From: Bradyrhizobium lablabi
Lineage (GTDB): Bacteria > Pseudomonadota > Alphaproteobacteria > Rhizobiales > Xanthobacteraceae
NCBI RefSeq assembly: GCF_001440475.1
Contig: NZ_LLYB01000043.1
Coordinates: 123,837 to 160,353, forward strand
Direction of reading: 5' to 3'
Length of the DNA: 36,517 nt
The stretch's first letter is position 1. Every line of letters begins with the position of its first letter. A model generated the notes under the pieces. The model did not search any database. It was not told the origin of the DNA and saw only the letters and a program-made list of their open reading frames with translations. This document shows, in pieces, positions 22,821 to 30,812 of this stretch. A program made the position numbers and the translations under genes.

Positions 22821-24416
22821 ATGACCCATAAAGACACACCGGCATTCACCCGGCGCGACTTGTTGAACATGATCGGCCAGGCAGCGGGTGGCGGCGCCAT
22901 GTACCAGGCGATGACATCGCTGGGCTTCGCCGCCGAATCAAACTTCAGCGGCCCACCCAAGCTGGCTGGCGCGAAGAAAGGCAGCAGCGTGCTTATTCTC
23001 GGCGCCGGCCTGGCCGGGATGGTCGCGGCGCTCGAGTTGCGCAATGCCGGCTACAAGGTCACGATCCTGGAATACAACCAGCGTGCAGGTGGACGCTGCT
23101 GGTCGATACGCGGTGGCGACACTTTCACCGAGCTGGGCGGCGAGGTGCAGCACTGCGGCTTCGCCAAGGGCGAGTACTTCAACGCCGGTCCTTGGCGCAT
23201 CCCCTACCACCACCATGCCGTGCTTCATTACTGCCGGCAGTTTGGCGTCGCACTCGAACCGTTCGTGCAGGTCAACTACAACGCTTGGGTCCACTCGAGC
23301 ACGGCCTATGGCGGCAAGCCGCAGCGCTACCGCCATGTGCAGGCCGACTTCCAGGGGCACGTGGCAGAACTGCTGGGCAAGGCCACGCGCCAGGGCAGCC
23401 TCGACTCCGTGCTGACACAGGAAGATAAGGAGAAGCTGCTCGAAGGCCTGCGCCGCTGGGGCGCACTCGATGCCGAGTTTCGCTACCGCGAGGGCATCGC
23501 CACCAGCGCCTTGCGCGGCTACGAGATCGATCCCGGCGGAGGCCTGATGACGCCGGCGAAACCATCCAAGCCGCTCGAACTCAGCGAGCTGTTGCAGTCC
23601 CGGTTGTGGCGCGCTATCGCCGCCGGCCAAGCCTATGAGTTCCAAAGCACCATGTTCCAGCCGGTGGGCGGCATGGACATGATTGCCAAGGCCTTCGCCA
23701 AGCAGGTCGGCAACCTCATCCGCTACCAGGCGCGAGTCACCCGCATCGAACAGAACGAACGTGGCGTGACCGTAACTTTTGCGGACGAGGCGCGCGGCGG
23801 CGCGCTGCAGCAGGAAAAGGCCGATTGGTGCCTGTGCACCATCCCGCTGTCGATCCTGAGTCAGATCGACATCCAGGTAGGCGCCGAGATGCAGGCCGCC
23901 ATCAATGCCGTACCCTATGGCTCGTCGATCAAGGTGGGGCTGCAGTTCAAACGGCGGTTCTGGGAGGAGGACGAGCACATCTACGGCGGCATCACCTACA
24001 CCGACCTGCCGATTTCGCGCATTTCCTACCCTTCCACGCGTTACGGCGCGTCCGGCCCGGCCGTGGTGCTGGGCGCCTACGTGTTCGAAGGGCCCAACTC
24101 CTTCGAATTCGGCGCGATGGCTCCGGAGGAGCGCGTCCGTCGCGCCGTGGAGCATGGCAATCAGATCCATCCGCAGTACGCCGATGAATTCGACAACGGC
24201 GTGTCGGTCGCTTGGTACCGCGTGCCCGGCAATCACGGCTGCTACGGCAAGTGGACCGACGCGCTGCGCGACCAGCACTACAAGGCCCTGTGCCAGGTGG
24301 ACGGTCGTATTGCGCTGGCCGGCGAGCACGTCTCCCATATCCCCGCGTGGCAGGAAGGCGCCATCCTTTCCTCACTCGACGCAATCCGGCGCCTGCACGC
24401 GCGCGCCACCGCTTGA
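22821..24416 (+). CDS. flavin monoamine oxidase-family enzyme with Tat signal
   Basis: A 531-residue flavoprotein. The N-terminus reads FTRRDLLNMIGQAAGGG, a twin-arginine motif followed by a weakly hydrophobic stretch, so periplasmic export of the folded enzyme is likely. The FAD-binding motif is VLILGAGLAGMVAALELRNA (about 57-77), followed by GGRCWSIRGG and FTELGGEVQH. The amine-oxidase C-terminal FAD region is IALAGEHVSHIPAWQEGAIL near 498-518. Relatives oxidise amines or amino acids to imines; some, such as nicotine oxidoreductase NicA2, use cytochrome c rather than oxygen. A secreted cytochrome c is the very next gene, so a dehydrogenase role is inferred. GGAGCAAGGG upstream supports the start. 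Confidence 0.9.
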   Translation: MTHKDTPAFTRRDLLNMIGQAAGGGAMYQAMTSLGFAAESNFSGPPKLAGAKKGSSVLILGAGLAGMVAALELRNAGYKVTILEYNQRAGGRCWSIRGGDTFTELGGEVQHCGFAKGEYFNAGPWRIPYHHHAVLHYCRQFGVALEPFVQVNYNAWVHSSTAYGGKPQRYRHVQADFQGHVAELLGKATRQGSLDSVLTQEDKEKLLEGLRRWGALDAEFRYREGIATSALRGYEIDPGGGLMTPAKPSKPLELSELLQSRLWRAIAAGQAYEFQSTMFQPVGGMDMIAKAFAKQVGNLIRYQARVTRIEQNERGVTVTFADEARGGALQQEKADWCLCTIPLSILSQIDIQVGAEMQAAINAVPYGSSIKVGLQFKRRFWEEDEHIYGGITYTDLPISRISYPSTRYGASGPAVVLGAYVFEGPNSFEFGAMAPEERVRRAVEHGNQIHPQYADEFDNGVSVAWYRVPGNHGCYGKWTDALRDQHYKALCQVDGRIALAGEHVSHIPAWQEGAILSSLDAIRRLHARATA

Positions 24417-24461
24417 TGGCCAGAGCGACCTGACCATGCGCATGACCGTCCGCAATTGACC

Positions 24462-24893
24462 ATGAACGCACGCAACATCCCATACTGTCTCGCAAGCGCC
24501 ATTGTTGTTCTGGCAGCGGTTGCTGCCCAGAGTGCCCAGGCGCAAAGCAGCACGACCGCAACCAGCGTCCAACCGATGTTCTCGGTGGGACCGAAATTCC
24601 AGCAAACCACCGGCGAATCGATCTACCGATCGGTGTGTCAGGGGTGCCACATGCCGCAAGGCGAGGGCGCCAAAGGCGCCGGCGCCTATCCGCCGCTGGC
24701 CCGCAACAAGAATCTCGAAGCCCGCGGCTATGCGGTCTATCTTGTCGTCAACGGTCAACGCGGCATGCCGCCATTCGGCGAGATGATGAGCGATGGTCAG
24801 GTCGCCGAGGTGGTGAATTATGTGCGGACGCATTTCGGCAATAACTTTACCGACGCGGTGACCGCAACCGACGTCAAGCAGGTGCGCCGCTAG
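24462..24893 (+). CDS. periplasmic monohaem cytochrome c
   Basis: A 143-residue class I cytochrome c. Signal peptide MNARNIPYCLASAIVVLAAV with cleavage near AQAQ (residue 28). The haem site is C59-Q-G-C62-H63, and the axial Met is most likely in GQRGMPPFGEMM. The C-terminal helix DGQVAEVVNYVRTHF is typical. The ATG at 24462 has only a weak ribosome site, and a TTG lies two codons upstream. It follows the amine oxidase by 45 bases and precedes the RidA gene by 19, so it is part of the same operon. Its likely role is to take electrons from the reduced flavin and pass them to the respiratory chain. Confidence 0.92.
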   Translation: MNARNIPYCLASAIVVLAAVAAQSAQAQSSTTATSVQPMFSVGPKFQQTTGESIYRSVCQGCHMPQGEGAKGAGAYPPLARNKNLEARGYAVYLVVNGQRGMPPFGEMMSDGQVAEVVNYVRTHFGNNFTDAVTATDVKQVRR

Positions 24894-24912
24894 GCGAAAA
24901 GGGGAGAGGCTA

Positions 24913-25404
24913 ATGAAAAAACAAATCATCTTCATGCTTGCTGCGCTGGTGGCGGCATGCACGGCGGCGCGGGCCGAGATCGTGCGGCATCCGATCCCGA
25001 ACTCGACCTTTCCGATCGCACAATCTGTCGAGGTCAGAGGCAACGTCACGACCTATTACATCAGCGGTCAGGTGCCTCCGGTGGTCAACAAGGACGCCGA
25101 TGCCGCGAGCCTGCAGGCCTATGGCGACACCAAAATCCAGTCGATCGGGGTGCTGAACCGGATCAAGACCATTCTCGAAGGCCTTGGGCTCACCATGGGC
25201 GACGTGGTGAAGATGCAGGTCTTCCTGGTGCACAACGCCGCCGCGCCGATGGACTTCAAAGGCTTCATGGAGGGCTACACCCAATTCTTCGGCGGCAGCC
25301 AGCCTAATCTGCCGGCGCGTTCGGTCGTCGGCGTCGCGGCGCTCGCCAATCCCGGCTTTCTGGTCGAGATCGAGGTGATCGCGGTCAAGGACAACAGCAA
25401 ATAA
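24913..25404 (+). CDS. exported RidA-family (YjgF/YER057c/UK114) protein
   Basis: A 163-residue Rid-family protein with an N-terminal signal (MKKQIIFMLAALVAACTAARA). Cleavage after ARA, or lipidation at Cys16 in the lipobox-like VAAC, are both possible. The Rid domain (about 35-160) keeps the key Arg (R136 in LPARSVVGV) and the Glu of VEIEVIAV (E152), the residues that bind and hydrolyse 2-imino acids in RidA. Rid proteins are usually cytoplasmic, so export is unusual. Placed after a secreted amine oxidase and cytochrome c, it most simply hydrolyses the imine product in the periplasm. GGGGAGAGG upstream gives a strong start, and the peptidase gene follows after 12 bases. Confidence 0.9.
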   Translation: MKKQIIFMLAALVAACTAARAEIVRHPIPNSTFPIAQSVEVRGNVTTYYISGQVPPVVNKDADAASLQAYGDTKIQSIGVLNRIKTILEGLGLTMGDVVKMQVFLVHNAAAPMDFKGFMEGYTQFFGGSQPNLPARSVVGVAALANPGFLVEIEVIAVKDNSK

Positions 25405-25416
25405 GGGGACAGCAGG

Positions 25417-26844
25417 ATGCGTAGAACCACAATTTGGAAACTTCGTTCGGGTCTGCTGTCGGCGACGCTTGCCTCGACGCTGATCGCGGGTGCCGCCATT
25501 GCCGAAACTTTGACCCCGCAGCAGCAGTTCGCCTACGACATCTACAAGGAACTCGTCGAGATCAACACGGTGACCGCGACCGGCGACACCGCCAAGGCGG
25601 CCGAAGCAATGGCGGCGCGCCTTCGTGCGGCCGGCTTTGCGGATGGTGACGTGCAGGTGTTGCAGCCCGCGCCGCGCAAGGGCAACCTTGTGGTGCGGCT
25701 GCGCGGTACCGGCGCGCGCAAGCCGATCCTCCTGCTTGCCCATATCGACGTGGTGCCTGCAAATCGCGACGACTGGTCGGTCGATCCGTTCAAGCTGATC
25801 GAGAAAGACGGCTATTACTACGGACGCGGTACCGGCGACGACAAATTCATGGCGGCAGCCTTCGTCACCAACATGATCCGCTACAAGAAGGAGGGTTACA
25901 AGCCCGACCGCGATATCATCCTGGCGCTTGAGACCGACGAGGAAATCCTCGACCGTGACGAGGTCGGCATCCGGTGGCTGCTGAAGCACCATCGCGATTT
26001 GATCAACGCCGAGTTCGCGCTCAACGAAGGCGGCGGCGTCGGGTTGAAGGACGGCAAGCCGATCCGCAACAGCGTTCAGACCTCGGAAAAGGTCTCGGTC
26101 AGCTTCCTTTTGGAAGTGAAGAACAAGGGCGGCCATAGCTCGCTGCCCACGAGGGACAACGCGATCTATCGGCTGGCGGAGGGGCTGGTCCGGCTCTCGA
26201 ACTTCAAATTCCCGATGAATCTGAACGAGACGACGCGCGCCTATTTCGAGCGCACCGCCCAGTTCGAGGGCGAGCAGACCGCTGCCGACATTCGCGCGGC
26301 CCTGTCGGACAAACCCGACCCGGCATCACTGTCGTTCGTCCGCCTTGCGGCCAATCCGGTCTACAATGCACAGCTCCGCACCACCTGCGTGGCGACGATG
26401 CTGGAGGGCGGTCACGCCGTGAACGCGTTGCCGCAGCTTGCGACCGCCAAGGTCAATTGCCGGATCATGCCGGGCGAGCCGATCGAAGGCGTCAAGGCAA
26501 CGCTCGAGAAGGTGTTCGAGGACGATCAGATCAAGGTCACCCAGATGGAGCAGGGGGTCTTGAGCGCGCCCTCGGCCCTGCACGAGGAAATCATGGGTGC
26601 GATCGGGAAACTATCGAAGGAATTCTGGCCGACCGCCGTGATCCTTCCCGTCATGAGCGCAGGCGCAACCGACGGCAGCTATCTGCGCAATGCGGGTATA
26701 CCGACCTACGGCCATTCCGGTCTCGCCGGCGATATCAACGACATCCGCTCCCATGGCAAGGACGAGCGCGTCGCCGTGAAATCGTTCTACGAGGGGCAGG
26801 AGTATCTCTATCGCCTGGTGAAGATGCTGTCGGGTGGAACGTGA
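25417..26844 (+). CDS. exported M20-family metallopeptidase
   Basis: A 475-residue M20/M25/M40 peptidase with a Sec signal peptide (LLSATLASTLIAGAAIAE). The di-zinc site motifs are complete: LLAHIDVVP (near 108-116), YGRGTGDDK (bridging Asp near 143) and ALETDEEI (catalytic and metal Glu near 170). The dimerisation domain includes NKGGHSSLP and a C-terminal metal His in YGHSGL. The family removes amino acids from dipeptides or N-acyl conjugates. As the fourth exported product of the same operon, it probably releases the amino substrate that the amine oxidase then oxidises. That link is inference from order and common location. Confidence 0.93.
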   Translation: MRRTTIWKLRSGLLSATLASTLIAGAAIAETLTPQQQFAYDIYKELVEINTVTATGDTAKAAEAMAARLRAAGFADGDVQVLQPAPRKGNLVVRLRGTGARKPILLLAHIDVVPANRDDWSVDPFKLIEKDGYYYGRGTGDDKFMAAAFVTNMIRYKKEGYKPDRDIILALETDEEILDRDEVGIRWLLKHHRDLINAEFALNEGGGVGLKDGKPIRNSVQTSEKVSVSFLLEVKNKGGHSSLPTRDNAIYRLAEGLVRLSNFKFPMNLNETTRAYFERTAQFEGEQTAADIRAALSDKPDPASLSFVRLAANPVYNAQLRTTCVATMLEGGHAVNALPQLATAKVNCRIMPGEPIEGVKATLEKVFEDDQIKVTQMEQGVLSAPSALHEEIMGAIGKLSKEFWPTAVILPVMSAGATDGSYLRNAGIPTYGHSGLAGDINDIRSHGKDERVAVKSFYEGQEYLYRLVKMLSGGT

Positions 26845-26878
26845 CAAGCCGTTGGAACGTGGCCACTAGCACGCGATA

Positions 26879-26902
26879 CTTCACAGTGAAGGATCTGTGA
26901 AG
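26879..26902. terminator. hairpin between convergent genes
   Basis: CTTCACAG (26879-26886) and CTGTGAAG (26895-26902) form a perfect eight-base stem, 34 bases after the peptidase stop and 40 before the end of the convergent aminotransferase. There is no strong U-run. Confidence 0.4.
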
Positions 26903-26942
26903 CCAGCATGACCGATGTGCCAAGAGCGCGGGTGTTGGTTGC

Positions 26943-28187
26943 TCAGCTCCGCACTCGCTTCTCCACATTAGCGATTCTGGCCGGTACGCCAAATTCCTTG
27001 CGGCACACTTCCGCCAGCACGGCAACGCCTTCGCGGATCTGTTCGTGCGAGGGGCTCGCAAAGCACAGCCGCAGCCGGCTGCCGGCATAGGCTTTGTCGG
27101 TCGACCATTCCGGCCCGGGATTGATGGAAACCCCGGCGGCGAGTGCAGCCTGATAGAGTTTTAGCGTATCGACATTGTCGGGCAGCTTCACCCACAGGAA
27201 GATGCCGCCTTCGGGCGCTTCGAATTCGGCCGCGGTGCCGAACTGCTCGTTCAGCGCGTCCATCAGCGTATCGAGCTTGGCGCGCAGGCCGCGCGTCAGT
27301 TTCGGGACGTGACCTGCAAAATGCGGCGCGCAATATTCCGCCAGCACCATCTGCTCCAGCGCGCCGGAACCTGCGTCGGTCTTCAGCGCCAGCATCCGCG
27401 ACATCATTTCCCAGGGCGCGACGATGAAGCCGACGCGGAGCGCGGGGGCGATCGATTTCGAGAACGAGCCGATGTGGATGACGCCGCCGTGCTGGCTCAT
27501 GGCGTAGATCGCGGGCGGGCGCTCACCCTTCCAGATCAGGTCGGCATAGCAATCGTCCTCGAAGATCGGCACGCCGTATTCCTGCGACAGCTTCAGCATC
27601 TCGGCACGGCGCGCTCGCGGCAGGATGCTGCCGGTCGGATTCTGCACGGTCGGGATGGTGTAGATGTATTTCGGCGTGATGCCGCGGCGCTTGTGGTCGG
27701 CAAGCGTTGCCGCCAGCGCATCCATCCGCATGCCCCGATCGTCGAGGGGAATGCCGACCGCGTTGACGCCGAGCCGCGTCAGCCGGGTCAGCGCGCCCTG
27801 ATAGGTTTCCTGCTCGACCAGGACGGTATCGCCGCGCGCCAGCAGCGTCTGGTTGACGAGGTCGAGCGCCTGCAGCGAGCCAGATACGATCATGATGTCG
27901 TCGGCGCCGCAGGCGATGCCGGCGTCGCGCTTGAGTTTTGCGGTGAGGAATTCGCGCAAGGGGCGATAGCCCTGCGGGCCGCTGGCAAGGCCATAGGTTG
28001 CGAGTGTCTTGCCTTCGCGCCGGAGCACGGCGTTGACCGCCTCGATCAGGCCGTCGACCGGCACCTGGTCCGGATCGTTGTTGCCGCCGACGAAGGAGTA
28101 TTTGGCAAGGCCCGTCCACCGCGCCGCCGGCGCCGGCAATCCGGCGGGCAGCAATGGCGCGAAATCGAAGGGGGATGCGGCAGACAT
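26943..28187 (-). CDS. PLP-dependent aminotransferase (class I/II, 2-aminoadipate aminotransferase-like)
   Basis: A 414-residue fold-type I aminotransferase of the MocR/LysN-like branch but without a regulator domain. The PLP lysine is K244 in HIGSFSKSIAPALRVGF. Other signatures are VQNPTGSILPRARR (Asn183), FEDDCYADL (Asp211-212) and the C-terminal GSRLRLCFA arginine region. The start has GGGAGTG upstream. Enzymes of this type transaminate a broad range of amino acids (2-aminoadipate, aromatic and branched). It is convergent with the exported peptidase/amine oxidase operon, so it could process amino acids released there after uptake, though it is a separate transcription unit. Confidence 0.9.
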   Translation of the reverse strand: MSAASPFDFAPLLPAGLPAPAARWTGLAKYSFVGGNNDPDQVPVDGLIEAVNAVLRREGKTLATYGLASGPQGYRPLREFLTAKLKRDAGIACGADDIMIVSGSLQALDLVNQTLLARGDTVLVEQETYQGALTRLTRLGVNAVGIPLDDRGMRMDALAATLADHKRRGITPKYIYTIPTVQNPTGSILPRARRAEMLKLSQEYGVPIFEDDCYADLIWKGERPPAIYAMSQHGGVIHIGSFSKSIAPALRVGFIVAPWEMMSRMLALKTDAGSGALEQMVLAEYCAPHFAGHVPKLTRGLRAKLDTLMDALNEQFGTAAEFEAPEGGIFLWVKLPDNVDTLKLYQAALAAGVSINPGPEWSTDKAYAGSRLRLCFASPSHEQIREGVAVLAEVCRKEFGVPARIANVEKRVRS

Positions 28188-28241
28188 GGATATTCACTCC
28201 CGTTTTGTTGTTTGTTGAGAAGGCCGAAGCCTTCTTGCAGG

Positions 28242-28781
28242 CTAGTTCTTGATGACCCTGATCGGCCGTCCCTGGCTGATGAAGGCATAATGCCCGGCGC
28301 CGACGCCGCCAAACATCACAGCCTCCACCGTGGGCTCGGCGATCTCTCCCGTGGCCGCCCAGTCGACCACGAAATTGGCGCCCGTTCCGCCGCGCACGTC
28401 GCTGGCGGCGATGAAGACTTCGATCGTTGCGAACGGTTTTAGCGCAACCGGCGACTTGAGGTAGCTCTCCACCATCTTGCCTGATGTGTCGAAATAGGCG
28501 ATCCGCTTCAGCACCAGGGGGCGGGTCTCGGACGCGTTGTGGACGCTGAGCGTGACGGAAAAATCCGCCCGCAGCTTGCCGGGGTTCATCGAGACGCTGG
28601 AATAGACCGGCACGTAGAAGGCGCCGGACACGGCGAGATTTTCCGCCGGCAGCGCGGTGAGGGAGGCGGCGAAATTCTGCTCGATACCGCCCGCGGGCTG
28701 CGCGGTGGCGCCGGGGACGGAAAGGATCGACAGCGCGGCCAGAATCGCGACAAAAGCCCCCAATCTATGGCTGTGACACAT
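28242..28781 (-). CDS. DUF3124 domain protein, exported
   Basis: A 179-residue protein. The signal peptide region is AFVAILAALSILSVPGATAQ, and the mature part has VSGAFYVPVYSSVSMNPGKL and FSVTLSVHNASETRPLVLKR, typical of DUF3124, a periplasmic beta-sandwich-like family of unknown function. The start at 28781 is chosen because it gives the signal peptide directly; longer frames would run into the divergent antiporter gene. The ribosome site is weak. It shares a short divergent promoter region (58 bases between starts) with the antiporter, so the two may be co-regulated. Confidence 0.82.
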   Translation of the reverse strand: MCHSHRLGAFVAILAALSILSVPGATAQPAGGIEQNFAASLTALPAENLAVSGAFYVPVYSSVSMNPGKLRADFSVTLSVHNASETRPLVLKRIAYFDTSGKMVESYLKSPVALKPFATIEVFIAASDVRGGTGANFVVDWAATGEIAEPTVEAVMFGGVGAGHYAFISQGRPIRVIKN

Positions 28782-28839
28782 TGCTTGTTTGACCCTTGCG
28801 CCGGGACCTCTAGGTTGCAAGCGGGGGAAGTCCGGAACC

Positions 28840-30570
28840 ATGCACGAGCTTATTCGCGATATCACCTTATGCATCCTGTTCGCCTGGGGGCTGGGCCTTT
28901 TGGCCCATTTTTCGCGCCAGCCGCTGATCCTGGCCTACCTTATCGCCGGGTTCTTCATTGGTCCATTCGGCATGAAATGGGTCAAGTCCGAGGAATCGAT
29001 CACCGTCATCTCCGAACTCGGTCTGATCTTCATGCTGTTCATGATCGGGCTGGAGATCGACCTGAAGAAGATCGTGCGCGCCGGCAAGGTGATCCTGTTT
29101 GCCGCGGGCGGGCAACTGATTGGCGGCTGCCTGCTCGGCATCCTGTTCTTTATCGGAATTGGCCTGTCGATGGGCAGCGGCCATTTCGATGCGCTCTATC
29201 TCTGCGTCGCCTGCGCGCTGTCGAGCACGGTGATCATCGTCAAGGTGCTGTACGAGAAGCGCGAGCTCGACACGCTGCCGGGGCGGATCACGCTCGGCGT
29301 GCTGGTGCTGCAGGACATTTTTGCGATCCTGTTCCTGGCGGTGCAGCCGAGCCTCGATAATTTGCAGGTGAGCGTCATCCTGCTCTCGATCGCCCGGGTC
29401 GGTGCGCTGGTGGCGACCGCGCTGGTGCTCAGCCGCTATGTGTTGCCATGGCTGTTCCACCAGATCGCGCGCCGGCCGGAACTGATCCTGCTCGGCGCAC
29501 TGGCCTGGTGTTTTCTGATCGGCGAGATCGCGGAGCGGCTGCATTTGTCGCGCGAGATGGGCTCGCTGGTAGCAGGTGTTTCGCTCTCGACATTCCCCTA
29601 TGCGCTCGACGTCACCGCCAAGGTGACGACGCTGCGCGATTTCTTCATTACGCTGTTCTTCGTCGCGCTCGGCATGACGATCCCGATCCCCGGAGCGTCG
29701 GTGATCGGGCTGGCGCTGCTGATCGCCGCCTTCACCGTCGTCAGCCGCCTGGTGACGACGTTCACCCCGCTTTACCTGATGAAGCAGGGGCTGCGCGCGA
29801 GCCTGTTGCCGGCGATCAACCTGGCGCAGATCTCGGAGTTTTCGCTGGTCGTGATCCAGACCGGCGTGGCCGCCCGCCATATCAGCACCGAGACGTCCAG
29901 CGCCGCGTCATTCGCCTTCGTGGTGCTTGCGGTGTTGAGCACGTTTGTGATGGCGCGCAGCGATCAGGTCACACGCGGCCTGATTGGTCCCCTGAAGCGA
30001 ATGGGACTTCGCGATCTCGATCACAAGCAGGAAGGCGATGCCGGGCACGAGGGCGGCGGTCATGGGGAAGCGCGCCGGGTCGTCATCCTCGGCTTCTTCC
30101 GCGCCGCCAGCGCATTGATCGCCGAGATCGAGCGCCGCACGCCGGCGGTATTGGATCAGATCACCGTGATCGATTTCAATCCGCTGGTGTTCCGGACCCT
30201 GACCGATCGCGGCATGCATGTGGTCTATGGCGACATCAGCAACGTCGACACGCTGGTGCATGCAGGCGTCGGCAAGGCCGAGTTGATCATCCTCAGCATC
30301 CCGGACTCGCTCCTGAAGGGCGCCGATAACGAAAAGCTGGTCCGGCACGTCCGCTCGCTCAATCCGAGCGCCAAGATCGTCGCCACCGCGGAGATCCTGG
30401 CCGACGTCGACGATCTCTACGAGGCCGGCGCCGATTACGTGACGGTGACCCGGCTCAGCGACGCCCACGAGCTGTATAAAGTCATCGAGGCAGCCCAGGC
30501 CGGGCTCCTGGACGACAAGCGCGCCGAGACCGACGTGCTGCTCAGCGAGCGCCGCGAGGTGCTGCCGTAG
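28840..30570 (+). CDS. Kef-type cation:proton antiporter with RCK domain
   Basis: A 576-residue CPA2 antiporter. Residues 1-390 hold about 12-13 membrane helices of the Na+/H+ exchanger fold (start MHELIRDITLCILFAWGLGL; core LSREMGSLVAGVSLSTFPYA). From about 410 follows a TrkA-N/RCK domain. The usual nucleotide-binding GxGxxG is here GFFRAAS in VVILGFFRAASALI, while ITVIDFNP and VVYGDISN are normal. The protein may therefore bind nucleotide poorly or be regulated differently. The start at 28840 is chosen because it gives the family's N-terminus, with a purine-rich GGGGGAAG upstream. It should export K+ or Na+ in exchange for protons at the inner membrane. Confidence 0.9.
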   Translation: MHELIRDITLCILFAWGLGLLAHFSRQPLILAYLIAGFFIGPFGMKWVKSEESITVISELGLIFMLFMIGLEIDLKKIVRAGKVILFAAGGQLIGGCLLGILFFIGIGLSMGSGHFDALYLCVACALSSTVIIVKVLYEKRELDTLPGRITLGVLVLQDIFAILFLAVQPSLDNLQVSVILLSIARVGALVATALVLSRYVLPWLFHQIARRPELILLGALAWCFLIGEIAERLHLSREMGSLVAGVSLSTFPYALDVTAKVTTLRDFFITLFFVALGMTIPIPGASVIGLALLIAAFTVVSRLVTTFTPLYLMKQGLRASLLPAINLAQISEFSLVVIQTGVAARHISTETSSAASFAFVVLAVLSTFVMARSDQVTRGLIGPLKRMGLRDLDHKQEGDAGHEGGGHGEARRVVILGFFRAASALIAEIERRTPAVLDQITVIDFNPLVFRTLTDRGMHVVYGDISNVDTLVHAGVGKAELIILSIPDSLLKGADNEKLVRHVRSLNPSAKIVATAEILADVDDLYEAGADYVTVTRLSDAHELYKVIEAAQAGLLDDKRAETDVLLSERREVLP

Positions 30571-30812
30571 CGATGGGCCGTAGCCCGGATGGAGCGAGAA
30601 GCGCTATAATCCCGCGGTGTTTTCGCCGGGCGAAACCGTTCCATGCGATCGGGCGAAATCGCCAACACCTCTCCGTTCCGACCCGGCCGCAGCATGGCCT
30701 TGCCGCCATGCCTCTCCGGCGTTCCGCCCCGGCGTATTGGCGCTGGCGCTGGCCATGGAGTCCGGCTAATGCACTGGCTGAAAGAAGCGAGATTTGACGA
30801 GATTTCGAGAAA
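30571..30812. other. intergenic region before ribB
   Basis: This 242-base gap holds no convincing gene. The start (GTAGCCCGGATGGAGCG) resembles one arm of a Bradyrhizobium repeat, but its partner arm is not seen. An FMN riboswitch was searched for because ribB follows, and its conserved blocks are absent. Confidence 0.4.

Noticed and set aside
30571..30812. possible FMN riboswitch before ribB
   Set aside because: None of the conserved RFN blocks is present.
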